NCBI RefSeq assembly: GCF_003576645.1
Contig: NC_044923.1
Location: 16,485,537 to 16,549,536, forward strand
DNA length: 64,000 bases
Origin: Ipomoea triloba
Taxonomy: Eukaryota; Streptophyta; Magnoliopsida; Solanales; Convolvulaceae
Reading direction: 5' to 3'
Part shown: in pieces, positions 22,701 through 34,134 of the stretch
Layout: each line of letters begins with the position of its first letter
How positions within the stretch are numbered: position 1 is the stretch's first letter
The notes under the pieces: generated by a model
What the model was told of the DNA's origin: nothing
Seen by the model: only the letters and a program-made list of their open reading frames with translations
Database searches by the model: none
Made by a program: the position numbers and the translations under genes

Positions 22701-24318
22701 CCATTTCTGGTTTTGTGGCACGGAAGCCCAAGAGGAAAACCCAAGCCTCAAATAGTACACAGATTCTGGGGTGATCAAATGTGTAAGATGCACCACATCC
22801 GGGAACTCTTCTTCTTTCTCGAGAGATATTTCGTATAACGTGTCACTCCACTTGTCCATTGTTCCATAGATGTAGTCGTAGAATGGCATAAAAAGTGAAT
22901 AATTCGTCCGAAATTGAGTGTGGTGCAACGAATGGAATCTGTTTATTCAAGAACGCCCAATAAAGATAAAGTAGTGATAAGGTTCGAATTTAAAGAGTCA
23001 TTTCTATTTTTGGTCCTACTATTATTGGGACATTGTCAATTTTAGTCCACTTCATTAATTTTTGCCACATTACGACCAGTCTTATTTAGTCATTGCCGCT
23101 TTTAGTCCACCGTTAAAATTTTTGTCAAATTGCCGTCCAAAATAGGGGTATTTTTGGTCTTTTCATGGTTTGGTCATCTCCTTGACCCTTTGCAGTGGTT
23201 TTCCTTACACATTTTCATCCAATGAAGAGGTCCGGTGAAAGCCATGTGAGCCACATTACAAAGCCATGGCTTTCGCTGGACCTCTTCATTGGATGAAAAT
23301 GTGTAAGGATAACGGCTGCAAAAGGTAAAGGAGATGATCAAAACATGAAAATACCAAAATACCCCTGTTTTGGATGATTATTTGACAAAAATTTTAATGG
23401 TGGACTAAAAGTGGCAAGGACTAAATAAAACTGGCTGCAATGTGACAAAAATTAATGAAGTGGACTAAAATTAGAAATGCACCAATAATAGTATGACCAA
23501 AAATGGAAATGACTCGAATTTAAACTTAATAATAATTATGGGAATATATAGTGGACTTACGAGGGTGTATACATAAGGTATTTGAGAGGTGGGAAGATTG
23601 AGAAGAGGCACTTGGGGAAGAACTCGAAGTTGCAATGTCCCAAGTTGTTCATAGCATCGATGTATGTGAAATAGCCTATAAGGCTAATGTTGGAAGCAGT
23701 CCCAGTGGTTAATGTTGTCAGCGTTGGAATAGCGAACAGCAAGAAATACGCAAGGATTTCTCCAAAAGGATGAATCACAGCTGCCAAGAATGTATAAATC
23801 AAATAAATATATAATATAAATAAATAAACTGTTTTTTATTTGTGACTAAGGAAATTCACACAAGCAAATCTTACCTTGTAACTCCAGTTGTTAAAGGATT
23901 GCAAAGTTAAATTAACAGGTAAATCAGCACAGGTTATATATGAAAGGTTTTTAAAATCAAAACTGTCTGCTGAAATCAAAAGTGTGGTTTCATCTACCAG
24001 ACATGTCATTTTTAGATAAGGTTTAATCTATAAAACCTGTAATTATAAAACATTTTGGTGCAAATAGTGATACGGTAGGAAACCTTTAGGGGCGTTTGTT
24101 CAAGTTATCTAAGAATACTGAATACTTAGGTAATCTGTGTCTCATGTTATATTACATTATTTGGTTCAAGTTATGAGATTATCTATATATTACCTCAAAG
24201 TTGATGTGGCAGTAATATTTCTAAGGTAATGTGATTACTCCTATTTTCTTAGATAATCTTATATTCCCTTGAATCATTCTAACTTTGCCCTTGTTAACTA
24301 ATCTTTATATAATACTCC

Positions 24319-24350
<32 letters not shown>

Positions 24351-24437
24351 CAATAACATTATAAAATAAATATATGTTTAATTATATAATCAAATATATA
24401 TGTGTGTATATTTATATATTTATTTTTTTAATATTAA

Positions 24438-24486
<49 letters not shown>

Positions 24487-25962
24487 AGGATATTATAGTA
24501 AATTGATATATATAACCTAAAATATAACCCTTAACCAAACAAAGTAATATTATATCCTGCAATCCAAACCAAACACAACACCACCATATATTCCCAAAAT
24601 CTCCCAAACACATCAGCATCTTACATTCCAAACCTCACATTACCTTCCTGGGGGTAATTCTATTAACTAGGGTAATCTAAGATTCTGTGAACCAAACGCC
24701 CCTTACAATTTTGCATTGATAGTCTTCAGGTATTTAAGGGTTCTCTACTTCTCACTGCTCGTAATAATTTAGTCTTTTACACCATCTAGAGTGTTGGAAT
24801 AGAAGTGAGGGAAAATAACAAGTACAATCAAGCAATTCAGATAGTTCAGAAGCATTCAAACACAAAAATCAACTATGACTAGATGTTAGATCCTATATTT
24901 CAAGTCATTTAACTCTTAGGCCCTCATCAATAGTGGGATTTTTATTGTGATTTTTTGAGAAGTGTGATTAGAAAAATGAATATGGTAGCTAGAAAAGATT
25001 TTAAAAAGAAAATAAAATAAAACAAAACAATTTATTTAAAAAAACAGTAAAACAGACTTATAATGCGCCCAGCGGACACGTGTCGTCCACATAGTTGTGT
25101 GGACCATAAATATAAGGTACATTTTTAATATATTAAGAGTATATTATTTTTGTGCTGAATGCATATTATTTAATAGTATATATAAAATAATGTACTTTAC
25201 GTACAAAAATAATGTACATTTAGTATATTAAAAATGTATTGTTTATTTATGATCTGTATGGACCATGATCCATGTAACGATGATTCACTGGGCAAAGTGC
25301 CGTCAGGCAGCTCTCTCTAGGCGCAAATCAACTGAGGCCAGTCCAACAAATCTGGAAAAACCTTCCATTTACAGGACCACCTCGATCTATCTCTTTCAAG
25401 GTGGCAATTTTGTTTTTAAAAAATGTGTCAATTTGACTATTTGGGAGTCCTTACAATATATTCATATATAGCTGGTTAGCTCAATAGTTCAAATTAAGAA
25501 GTTCCCTGTGAATTAAACTTGTAATATTATTGTTACCAAGTTAAGTTAAACCCAGTTAGCATTATTTCATCAATAAATTGTTGAAACTTTATACTTGGGT
25601 TAAATTAAAAAACTTGACGGTACAAATAATATTTACAGGTAATGGGCTCGGTGGCGATGGAGGAGTGGTGGTGGGAGTGGTAGCGGGAGTAGAGATAGTG
25701 GTGGTGCAACGCCCTGTGAAGCCAATAGTAAAGAAACTCCACCGGGCCGGCGTGCAGGGCCATTGCTATCAACACGCCGTCGGTCCTCCACGCCGGCAGC
25801 CGGGAAGCCATGCCGGTGACGTTGAACACATAACTTAACAGCCCGATCAATAATATCTGATCATCCCTTAAAAAAACAAAAATAAAATAAAAATAAAAAT
25901 AAAAACCACAGCACTACAGGCCTTTCAGATCGAGATTATTAAGGTTTCCTGTCTACGAGATT

Positions 25963-26006
<44 letters not shown>

Positions 26007-26301
26007 GTTTTTCGGGGAGCATTATATTACCAGTTGGTTTCGCGATCAACCTGCTCAAAGTCGATGGGTTTATCGACGATCCGGCTCTTCCCCTTGGCCG
26101 TCCGGTGACGGGAGTAGCTGATCCATAGCTGGTTGTGCACCATCCGGGAGAGGACGAAAGGGAAAATCAAGAAATTTGTGTAGTCCCTTTCACTTTCCTT
26201 GCTCCTAACAAAATAGTACAAACTGTGCACCACCCATGGTGCCAGAAGCACATACTTTTACCCATAAAAACACACAAAAATTCTCAAAATTATCATTGGG
26301 G

Positions 26302-26357
<56 letters not shown>

Positions 26358-26959
26358 TGCCTACTTGAAGCATAACATGTATGCATTCTGGGTAAATCCC
26401 GCTTTGTGACATTAACCAGCAAAGCAAAGTATCATAAGATAGTGTGTGCTCTGAATAAACCCTGACCGCCTTGTAACCTTAGTAACAAGTGTGTAGGTTA
26501 AATACTATACTACCTTGTGACCTTACCAGCCATAACTGACCAACTCAAATTAAGAAAGTTGATGGGCAACAGTTTGTGTGAGATCCGTGAGACGGGTCGA
26601 ATCTTTAATTAATGAGGTTAAAGATCTGACCCATTAATAAAATATTCTACTCGTCTCATTGATCAAGATCCGTGAGATGACCTTACACAACTGTTACCTA
26701 AGTTAATAAGCTGCTCATATTGAGAGTTAAACTTGTAATCTTCTCCCCTCCTCCCAGAGAAGAGGGGAAGATTACAAGCTTAACTCTCAATGTGAGCAGC
26801 TTATTAACTTGTAAACTTGTAATCTTGTTGTTAGTAATGGTTGCTACTAAGTACATATATTTGTTAAGAACAACGTTGGAGGGAGAAGAAACAGCGAACC
26901 TTAAAACTTCCCAGGGGTTTCCATGGCCAATCAGTGAGGAAGCCTGGAGTGGTCGCCAT
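19718..26959 (-). CDS. CER1: CER1-type very-long-chain aldehyde decarbonylase (cuticular alkane synthesis), 10 exons
   Basis: Exons: 26959-26900, 26254-26031, 25866-25637, 23780-23561, 22938-22572, 22338-22228, 21622-21422, 21336-21244, 20639-20466 and 19903-19718. All join in frame to 621 residues, close to the usual CER1 length of about 625. The start MATTPGFLTDWPWKPLGSFK is typical of CER1 and unlike CER3. Membrane-rich N-terminal half; the iron-binding His clusters of the fatty acid hydroxylase family are H145-x3-HH, H158-x-HHH and H247-x2-HH. Residues about 440-621 form the WAX2 C-terminal domain (WLVGEG, ATKGTMFIP, AMSAARLAGILHALEGW). Known role: with CER3 in the endoplasmic reticulum of epidermal cells it makes wax alkanes from very-long-chain acyl precursors. 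All introns have GT-AG ends except intron 6, which has a GC donor. A TATA-like stretch lies at about 27027-27038. Exon limits are my reading from homology and splice signals. Confidence 0.93.
20003..20455. mobile_element. Stowaway-type MITE in CER1 intron 9
   Basis: The left end CTCCCTCTGTTCCATTTTAA and the inverse of the right end (CTTCCTCCGTCCCATTTTTG) form the typical Stowaway terminal repeat, flanked by TA on both sides (20001-20002 and 20456-20457). It starts within about ten bases of the CER1 exon 9 donor. Its body is interrupted by a SINE. Confidence 0.85.
20143..20331 (-). mobile_element. tRNA-derived SINE nested in the Stowaway MITE
   Basis: On the minus strand it reads from GACCTTGTGGTCTAGTGGCA (A-box region) to CTTTGTGCTCCAGTAGGTTG and ATGAACAGATACTGC, ending in an A-rich tail (poly-T on plus). 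It is flanked by TTTAGTATAGTTCTT at 20128-20142 and 20332-20346, a 15-bp target duplication. The same family recurs at 22422, 33632, 34040 and 53676. Confidence 0.88.
22422..22549 (+). mobile_element. SINE in CER1 intron 5
   Basis: GCCAAGACCTTGTGGTTTAG gives the A-box region, GTGTGGGTTCGAATCTCAG is a good B box, and the tail TTTGTGCTTCAATAGG ... GAACAGATACTACATTGTAA matches the family at 20143 and 34040. I could not define a clean target duplication. It lies between exons 6 and 5, within 25 bases of the exon 5 donor. Confidence 0.8.
22995..23515. mobile_element. Mutator-type MITE with long inverted repeats in CER1 intron 4
   Basis: The two halves are reverse complements over almost their full length: left GAGTCATTTCTATTTTTGGT, right ending CCAAAAATGGAAATGACTC. 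Only a short centre separates the arms. The element is flanked by GAATTTAAA at 22986-22994 and 23516-23524. A 9-bp target duplication with long terminal inverted repeats indicates the Mutator superfamily. Confidence 0.88.
24089..24702. mobile_element. Tourist-like (PIF/Harbinger) MITE in CER1 intron 3
   Basis: The ends GGGGCGTTTGTTCA and TGAACCAAACGCCCC are inverted repeats, flanked by TTA on both sides (24086-24088 and 24703-24705), the usual Harbinger target. Inside are an AAT microsatellite (about 24320-24348) and a TA microsatellite (about 24438-24480). Confidence 0.82.
25076..25310. repeat. Palindrome-like AT-rich element in CER1 intron 3
   Basis: Reverse-complementary stretches such as GTGTGGACCATAAATA and the later ATGATCTGTATGGACCATGATC, and repeated AATGTAC / GTACATTTT motifs, pair across the segment. 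The GGACCATGATCC motif is shared with the element at 27179-27486. The ends are not defined. Confidence 0.45.
25966..26003. repeat. TA microsatellite in CER1 intron 2
   Basis: Alternating TA for about 38 bases, shortly downstream (in gene sense) of the exon 2 donor. Confidence 0.9.
26311..26354. repeat. TA microsatellite in CER1 intron 1
   Basis: Alternating AT for about 44 bases in intron 1, less than 100 bases from the exon 2 acceptor. Confidence 0.9.
26567..26697. mobile_element. Short MITE in CER1 intron 1 (GTGAGACGGGTC family)
   Basis: The left end CAACAGTTTGTGTGAGATCC and the inverse of the right end (TAACAGTTGTGTAAGGTCAT, then ATCTCACGGATCTTGA) are imperfect inverted repeats. The GTGAGACGGGTC core is shared with the larger element at 41979-42388. 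No certain target duplication. Confidence 0.65.
26701..26809. repeat. Near-perfect 109-bp hairpin in CER1 intron 1
   Basis: The left arm from AGTTAATAAGCTGCTCATAT pairs with the right arm ending TGTGAGCAGCTTATTAACT over about 48 bp, with two transition mismatches and minor slippage around CTTCTCCCCTC. The loop is only about ten bases (CTCCCAGAGA). It would fold into a stable stem in the CER1 pre-mRNA. It could be a minimal foldback element or a small-RNA source. Confidence 0.85.
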
Positions 26960-27026
26960 ATGTATGTATTATCTCTTTTTCTGTGTTTCTGATGAGTTAT
27001 ATTGGCAGTGGTGAAGCCTTGAAGGT

Positions 27027-27038
27027 ATATATATATAG
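27027..27038 (-). promoter_or_regulatory. TATA-like element upstream of CER1
   Basis: The minus strand reads CTATATATATATACC about 70-80 bases before the CER1 start codon. The position suits a TATA box with a short leader. It is suggestive only, since AT repeats are common here. Confidence 0.45.
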
Positions 27039-27178
27039 TTGAGTTGAGTGAAAATTTAAAATACTTTGAAATATGTGGTCAAAATGTTACTCCGTATTAT
27101 TGAATAATACGGCTTGAATACATAATACATTATAAGTATCTGCTAGATTATGTGATTCTCTCAGAGAGAGAATTATAT

Positions 27179-27486
27179 TGTGGACCATGATCGATGCTGC
27201 AGTTTTGTTGAACGGATAGTGCAGTTGTGATAAAAAGATAATGCAATTGTGTTGAAAGGAAACAACAGTTATGCGGAACAGAGATCGTTCATCCGTTCAA
27301 CACAACTGCATATCCTTTCGATACAACTGCAGTATCAGTTCAACACAACTGCAGTTCCAGACGGATGGCACAGCCTCTGTTCCGCGCAACTGCAGTTTCC
27401 TTTCAACACAACTGCAGTATCCGTTCAACACAACTACAGTATCAGTTCAATACAACTGCAGTATCAGTCATGATCCATGGTCCACA
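27179..27486. mobile_element. Foldback element built of 22-bp repeats upstream of CER1
   Basis: The outer ends TGTGGACCATGATCGATG and CATGATCCATGGTCCACA are inverted repeats. Inside, the unit TTCAACACAACTGCAGTATCAG (22 bp) recurs about seven times on the right, and in inverse orientation about three times on the left. Arms and units can therefore pair in several registers. The ends suggest a MITE, but no target duplication was settled. Confidence 0.7.
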
Positions 27487-28257
27487 GTACATTGTGGACC
27501 ATGGTCCTGGTATGAGGACTGCTCTTAGAGCATACATTTGGATAAGGGATGCCAATTTTGGTAAATAAAAGATTTGGTGTTTCTTAGGAAATATTTATTG
27601 TAGATTTCGTACACGGAGAAATATTGTACTTCTTAGCAATTAGTTTTGTATGTGTTAGAAGTACGTATTTGGTGCTTCTTATGAAAATATAAATGCATGC
27701 ATGTACTCCATAATAATAAGAGCACCTTATTTACCAAATAGGGCCTATGTGTTTTCACAGATGATACAACTTTTAAAAAATTATACTGCTAATATTTTCT
27801 AAAACAATTTTATTTTCTACCAAATGATATATTCTAAGCATTTACAAAAATGTAACAATATTTATTTAAGTATAGATCTCATTCATTCACTGTTTTGTGA
27901 TTGATGGAAGATATTTACTTTCATTTTGTAGAATATTTGTATACGTATCGTATGTTCGAACTTGCATAAATATTGTATATTGTATATATGTTCTATGTGC
28001 AAAATATAAATATATATTGCTCGCTTGTGTGATTAAGACTATTTTAACTCGATCAGTATGATAATGAATATGTCGTAAGGTTGATTGGCTATGCATTCTG
28101 TGTATATTTAGCTCAACTGGTCACAGATGTGTAGTTTGGGAGGATGTCGTGGGGGTCTCGGGGACCTCCCGGGGACAACACAATTCTTTGTCGTGGGTCC
28201 CGGGTACAACACAACTCAGTCAACATAATTTACATGCATGTGTGTGTATATTAGTCA

Positions 28258-28466
28258 TATCAATATGCCCTACTAATTTATTTGGTGCAACATTCATTCC
28301 TATAATTAACCCTACTAATTTATTTGGTGCAGCATTCATTCCTATAATTAATGTATACGTAGAGTGTTTGGGAAGAACATACGTACAGTGTTTGGTGCAG
28401 CATTCATTCATATAATTAATATATGTACAGTGTTTGGTGCAGCATTCATTCATATAATTAATACTA
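28258..28466. repeat. Tandem repeat of about 42 bp (TTTGGTGCAGCATTCATTC)
   Basis: TTTGGTGCARCATTCATTC followed by MTATAATTAA recurs four times (about 28280, 28323, 28393 and 28434) with variable linkers containing TACGTACAGTG. Local array with no coding content. Confidence 0.8.
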
Positions 28467-28469
28467 CTA

Positions 28470-29450
28470 TTTTATATGTGCGATGCACAAAAACATATGC
28501 CCAATATTAATACTAAATATTAAAATATTTTTTAAAAAAACTATAGCATATAATTTTAAACAAAAAATTATAGTTGTAGAATTCATATTATATTAAATAA
28601 AAGTATAGTTACAATTTAAGTAATAATTATTGTATGATTAATATTATTGAAATAAGAAATTTAGATATGTTACTAAATATAATTATGGTAAGGTTTAATT
28701 AAAATTTAATGAAATCATACTTATTTCTTATAATTGCATGTTTACATACATTATTACATTTGAAGAATAAAAGAAAAAAAAATATTGTGTATGCATGTGC
28801 ATGATAATACTAATGGGAAAAGATAACATAAGGTATAACGGCAGGATATTTTAAAGATTGAACAATTTCTTGGTCTTCCTAGTTATAATTTCTTGGTCAA
28901 AGTGCATATAAAAATGAATAAACAATTTAAAATTAAATAAGCTTACAAACAATAACATTGCTATCTTAATAAATAATAAATTAATTATTAATAAAAAAGA
29001 ACAGTGCAAGTGTGGTACAAACTCCGATCCCTCCTATATTTTTCCTACAAATTTCCCTCCGGATATGTCATCATGTGATTGCTAATTAAATTTATTTATT
29101 AGTTAGTGGTGGGTTAGCCAATTCATTGGAATCCAATGAATGAAAATCAAATTATGAATTTATGATAAAGAAAGTTTGGATGTAAAAATCAGGAGGGAAA
29201 AAAAACATTTTCCTAATAAAAATTTATAAAACAAAACATACAAACACAAAGCTAAAAAACTTCTTGATTAGGGGCGAAAAATCAAAATATATAATTCAAA
29301 ACGCAATAAAATATCCACAACCAAATATGAAACATAATTAATTGAATAAATTGTTTGAATATAAAATATATTATAAATCACACACCTCCTATATTTGTAA
29401 ACGCAAAATTTTGAATAATATTTTGATATTCAAACTTTGGTTACATGTAG
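28470..29450. other. AT-rich spacer, no gene seen
   Basis: Very AT-rich sequence without coding frames or recognisable element ends. Confidence 0.6.
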
Positions 29451-29454
29451 TATA

Positions 29455-32400
29455 TCAATATGGTGTGGGTACAAGATCTCTATGTAGTCCTCTGATTCTT
29501 CAATTGATGTCTTGAACACTCCATTGAAGGGCCTCCGGGTTCAAATGGTTTGATCTTCAACTGGAGGTTTGGATCAACATGATAAGCATGATGCTCATGG
29601 AGGAACTTTTACTTTCAAGATCATGGGACTTTTATTTTCAGGATCATGCCCTGCAGGACTGTAGCTCTTAATCAAATGCCCTGGACTGTTTGCACCACCT
29701 TAAATTAAGGCCCTAATATATAATATGTGATATATATTATTTAGAGAAAATCTCACATTCTCCCACTTGGCGCAAGTATTAGCACAACTCTCATCAAAGA
29801 ACAAAACACACGAACCATAGTGATATGTCCTCTATTTACAAATAAGAGTAGTATTCATTATGGTCACATGCATTTTAATTCTCCAACTTAGGCCTCTCAT
29901 GAACAAACCCAATGTTTATTCTCGGTAACTTAAGGGATGTTTCTCAAAATATATTATGTGCACAACTGAAGAGAAGAAACCATCCAAAATACTATATGAT
30001 CTCTAAAATCCTTAAAAGCATGCCTTCAGTAGAGATCTCTTAATGTTAGCATAATGCTAACTGTATTCCATGACTTCTTTATAACTGAACTTAAACACAA
30101 CTCTAACAGCTAAGAGCTCGGAGTTGACACGTCTGTCACTCCCTAATAAGCTCCCAAGATATCTATATATTTGGATATAAATAGGGATAGTTTTATAGCA
30201 TTTCGGTATCCTTATGTGACTAATTTAGTAATTTACGATATTATGTGCTTTAATTCAATAACCACACGCATAGCTACTTTGGTGTATTTTTTAGACATTC
30301 CACAGGTCCCGAGAGCCATTAGGCACGAGAAATGAGCAAAACGTGCAAACCGAGCAAGACAGAAGTCCCGGAGGACCCAAGATGCTGCATTCACGCGTGA
30401 AGGCCGTGTGGATGCATTCTAGTACGCATCCACGAGGACATTCACGCGTGAAGGCCACGTGAACGAGACAATGCGGAGAAATCATTTTAGGGCAATTTTG
30501 GGGAGACTATTTAAGGAGGCTTGATAGGATTTTTCAGGGAGGAAGTTTTAGAAATCTGATTTTCATTTTTTAGGTTTAGTTTTACATTTCCATTGTGTAT
30601 GAAGAAATGAAGATCAAAAGCTTGGATTGAAGATTACATTTCATTTCTACTAGGTAATTTCTATTTGAATCTTATTTCTATTTACATTTCTTATTCTTGG
30701 ATTGAATTAGTTTATGATATTAAATCTATGTTTATGTTTGGCTAGTTCAATCTAGGGATTGAGTTGTGTGAATCTATGTTGCTAGTGTGAAGATCTTATT
30801 TCTTATTGTAGTTTTGATTGATTTAATGTTGAAAAATATATTATTGTCTATTGATTATTGGTTTGATTAGATCTTGTATAGATTTGGCCAATGTATTGAG
30901 AGATTGAGACCTTGACTCTATCATGGTATTGATTTGAGTTGAGTTGTAGCTTTTTGCAATCTTAGATCCTATGGAATTCCATGATTGAGAATAGTAGGAA
31001 AGTGTGTAGCCTAGGTGTCTAATAAAATGTCTCTTAGGGCTTTTGGTTGCCAAATGGTACTCCTAAGCCTGAGAAACCCTAGTACACAAAGGTGGAAAAG
31101 GACTAAGATAACACCCTCTTGAATAGCAACACAATTGAATCATTAAACCACTACTTAAGACACACAACGAAGCAATATAGACAAGCACAATCCATCCCCT
31201 TATTTCTTATTTCTTATTACTTATCACTTTGATTTTAGTTATCTCTTGCACACGAACATTTCCTAAATGCCATTCACCACTCTTAACAACCTCACATGTC
31301 TCACCACATGTTCATTCGATTGAAAGCATAGTATGACCCAACCTCCACGTCCCTCCATCGAGACCGACACTCGGGGAGTTTAGAATCTTTGTTTTATCAT
31401 TAACACATCCACTGCACATACCTCACTCACGCTATAGAAAAGCAATTGCTTTCACTGCCACTCATTGAAATAGCCAAAAAACAGTTAAGTCACAAAAGCA
31501 TTCCAATAACTTAGATAATGAACCAAAACTCTAAGTCCATAAATTTGGAATCTTAACATACACCATAACTTACCAAATAATCTCAAGGTTCACTTTGAAA
31601 AATGAACTGAAACATTAAGAGTCTTTATGTCTCACAAAATTGTTTTGAGCCTTACACAAAATGGCCCATGATCAATTTTGACGAAACTAGAGACTCTATT
31701 AAAGCTAAAGAACAACAATGCACCACAAGTTAAATGTTTTTATTCTAATAAACTCATTAATATTTGTTACAACATTTTCATAAATATGTTGCACAACCAA
31801 ATGTTCCATGATTTGAACTTATGAATTTATATGAACAAATACAAGATTTAATACTTGTGGAATTGCATGGACTTAGTGTTTGACATATAATCCAATTTCC
31901 ATTGGGAGTATGTTAGACAATAATTAAATCCATAATCTTTAGTGGAGCATCTTAATGATCTTTTCTAAATGATCACTCCCACGGTTCTTTAGCAGAATTA
32001 ATGATATACATACTCAGCTCATAATTGATTTGACCAACTAATAAATGAAGATAAAATTTCCCACCATTAGTTGGACATACTAAATAATCAATATTTGGTT
32101 CCAATTAAAGTCCAACTGAAAAATGAAGATATAATTAATTCCCCACTATAGTTGTTTAATTTTGTTTAATTGTTTCTTGAATTGGCTCAGTTTGCATCGG
32201 TTCAGGATCTTGCTGTAAATCCTGATTTGGTTCAACCATTGGCTCAAAATCCAGTTCAGGAGGTTACTGTAAGTCCTGATCGAACTAGTTCTTCAAAAGG
32301 TTGAGCCTCAACAACTTGTGGAATCTCAATATTGGGTGGTATATCTCTTAAGTTAGGTTCAAAGCTGTTTCTATGATTTTCTTAGAATGTTTACATAGAA

Positions 32401-32575
32401 AATAGAGCTCCTATTTATAGCTGTAGGATAAGAGTTTTGATAGGTTCAAACTCTTTTGATATTATCTAATTAATAAATTATATAACATAAATGTTATCCA
32501 AAATATATTCAAATATATTAATATTGATAAATAATCATATTTGACAAATTTTCACTGTCAACAATATCAATATGA
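29455..32575 (-). mobile_element. Interrupted copy of the small LTR element's LTR, with other LTR-element debris inside
   Basis: The minus strand at 32575-32390 (TGTTGACAGTGAAAATTTGTC down to CTATAAATAGGAGCTC) matches the first half of the LTR at 15017. The minus strand at about 29650-29455 (GATCATG, CCAGTTGAAGATCAAACCATTTG, GGAGTGTTCAAG, AAGATCT) matches the second half. The 2.7 kb between is foreign. It includes a Copia-like purine tract with the start of an LTR (CCAAGTGGGAGAATGTGAGA, minus, near 29756-29775) and a segment near 30300-30600 with ATTCACGCGTGAAGGCC twice, which looks like the promoter part of yet another LTR. No open frame survives. Confidence 0.55.
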
Positions 32576-32579
32576 TATT

Positions 32580-33230
32580 TATAAATATTTTTTTTCTTTA
32601 AGTAACTAGCATGAAAAACAATAAAATAACAACGAAACAAGATAGCAAAGGATTAAAGACTAGGAACATGAATCAATAACCACTAGTAATTTTGCAGATT
32701 AATTTAACTTGCCAACCAAATTAAGAGTTCGTTCTTTCGTTAATATGATAACTTCGTATGTCGTCCAAAGGAAATCACGTGCTTTAACCATATGTACTTA
32801 AGATACTTATTCGAATGATTAAAACCTATTAAGCAAAGAAGAACTTACGGAATACCCGAGTTGTGAACCAACATAAGCAATTAAATAAGACAATCTAATT
32901 GCTAATCTTTCTATCCTACCGAGCATGGAATTAATAGACATGGTATCTACGTAAAATTATAGAATAAAACATAATCGATCGACGAAATTAAAACTCAAAC
33001 TACTGCAAAGGTTTGATGGTAATTGTATGTTTCTGGGCAATAATTTAGCAATGCATAATAACATACTTGAGACCAGCATGTTCGAATTCACTCTAATTAC
33101 TTAATTCAAATATATAAAAACAGCGCACCAGATCCTTAAAACCTCAAGTCACAAAACATTTTCTATTGAAAAAGAGCTCCTAATTGTAATTATAACTGCA
33201 AGCTAAACACAAATCAATAAAATGAAGGAG
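32580..33230. other. AT-rich spacer, no gene seen
   Basis: No coding frame, repeat end or RNA gene was recognised here. Confidence 0.5.
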
Positions 33231-33239
33231 AAGGAATAA

Positions 33240-33600
33240 AATCGTTATGCCTGCCAAACAATCTTGCTGCTACCAAGAATCTGCGCCTAGACCAAATTTC
33301 ACCGCCCAAGAAATGGTCGTTGCCTCCAGACTAAACCCAGAACACAGTCGAAAGCCGAACGAGGAAGTCGTCGCCGCTGCAATTTGTTGCTGCTGAAAAG
33401 ACAATTCTCCGCGCCGCCACCGATCGGACTTCGCAGGAGATCGACTCCGAAATTGATTCGGAGTGAATTGATGATCCTTCCTCTTCGCAAAAGCCCTCTT
33501 TTTATACTGTTTCAGTCCAACTGTTTCCTCGCTAAAATTGCTCCGGTCGTTCCTACGGCGTCTGATTCTCTGTTCGTTAATATCTGTTCATAGCCAAAAC
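33240..33600. other. GC-richer island of unknown origin
   Basis: This stretch is clearly richer in G and C than its surroundings. It has short open frames on both strands (33299-33490 minus, 63 codons; 33384-33593 plus, 69 codons) without recognisable motifs. TTTTTATACTG near 33508 could be a TATA region on the plus strand. It could be the first exon of a lost gene or captured DNA; I cannot tell. Confidence 0.35.
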
Positions 33601-33631
33601 CACTCCCATCATCCATGGGAGAATGTTAACC

Positions 33632-33672
33632 GGAACACCGGATGCCACTAAACCACAAGGTCTTTGACTCCG
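33632..33672 (-). mobile_element. SINE head fragment
   Basis: The minus strand reads AAAGACCTTGTGGTTTAGTG then GCATCCGG, the A-box end of the family seen at 20143-20331. The rest is missing. Confidence 0.65.
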
Positions 33673-34039
33673 TCAATTCCTTTTGTTATCTGCATCAATT
33701 CTTTGAAGAATGAAAAGGAACTTTGTTTAATGGGCTACAGTTCAGGTGGATAACAATACTAACTTGGGTTTGAAAAACATAATACTAAATTTAATAATAA
33801 AATAACCCATTATTTAATTATTTTGAGAAGAACTAAAAAGACATAATTAAATATAAAAATATGAACACTAACTAATTAAAAATAATTATTAATTAGAAAA
33901 ATTAAACTAAATTACTAGTAAAAATATTGTTCATAATATTAGGAAAACCCTGTGGGAAAAACCTAGACAAGAAAAGAATACACGATATATGGGTAATGTA
34001 TTTTGAATACATTCTTGCTTCATTAAAACTTGCTAGGAA

Positions 34040-34134
34040 GCCAAAGACCTTTTGGTCAAGCGGCATAGCTGTGGCCCTCCCATGTTTGTGCTTCAGTAGG
34101 TTGAGAAAGTATGTATGAACAGATACTACAAAAC
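34040..34134 (+). mobile_element. Internally deleted SINE with target duplication
   Basis: It starts GCCAAAGACCTTTTGGTCAA and ends TATGAACAGATACTACAAAAC. The flanks carry AAACTTGCTAGGAA at 34026-34039 and 34135-34148. At 95 bp it is much shorter than the 189-bp relative at 20143 and lacks the B box. The surrounding host repeat (TTGCTAGGAAAA ... GTGGGAAAAACCTAG) recurs at about 33945, 34140 and 34340. Confidence 0.85.

Noticed and set aside
25578..25838. Gly/Val-rich plus-strand frame in CER1
   Set aside because: It is antisense to CER1 exon 3, whose His clusters and splice sites define the real frame.
27179..27486. 22-bp repeat array as a protein-coding repeat (three overlapping open frames)
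   Set aside because: All three frames are open only because the repeat lacks stops; there is no start context or conserved protein.
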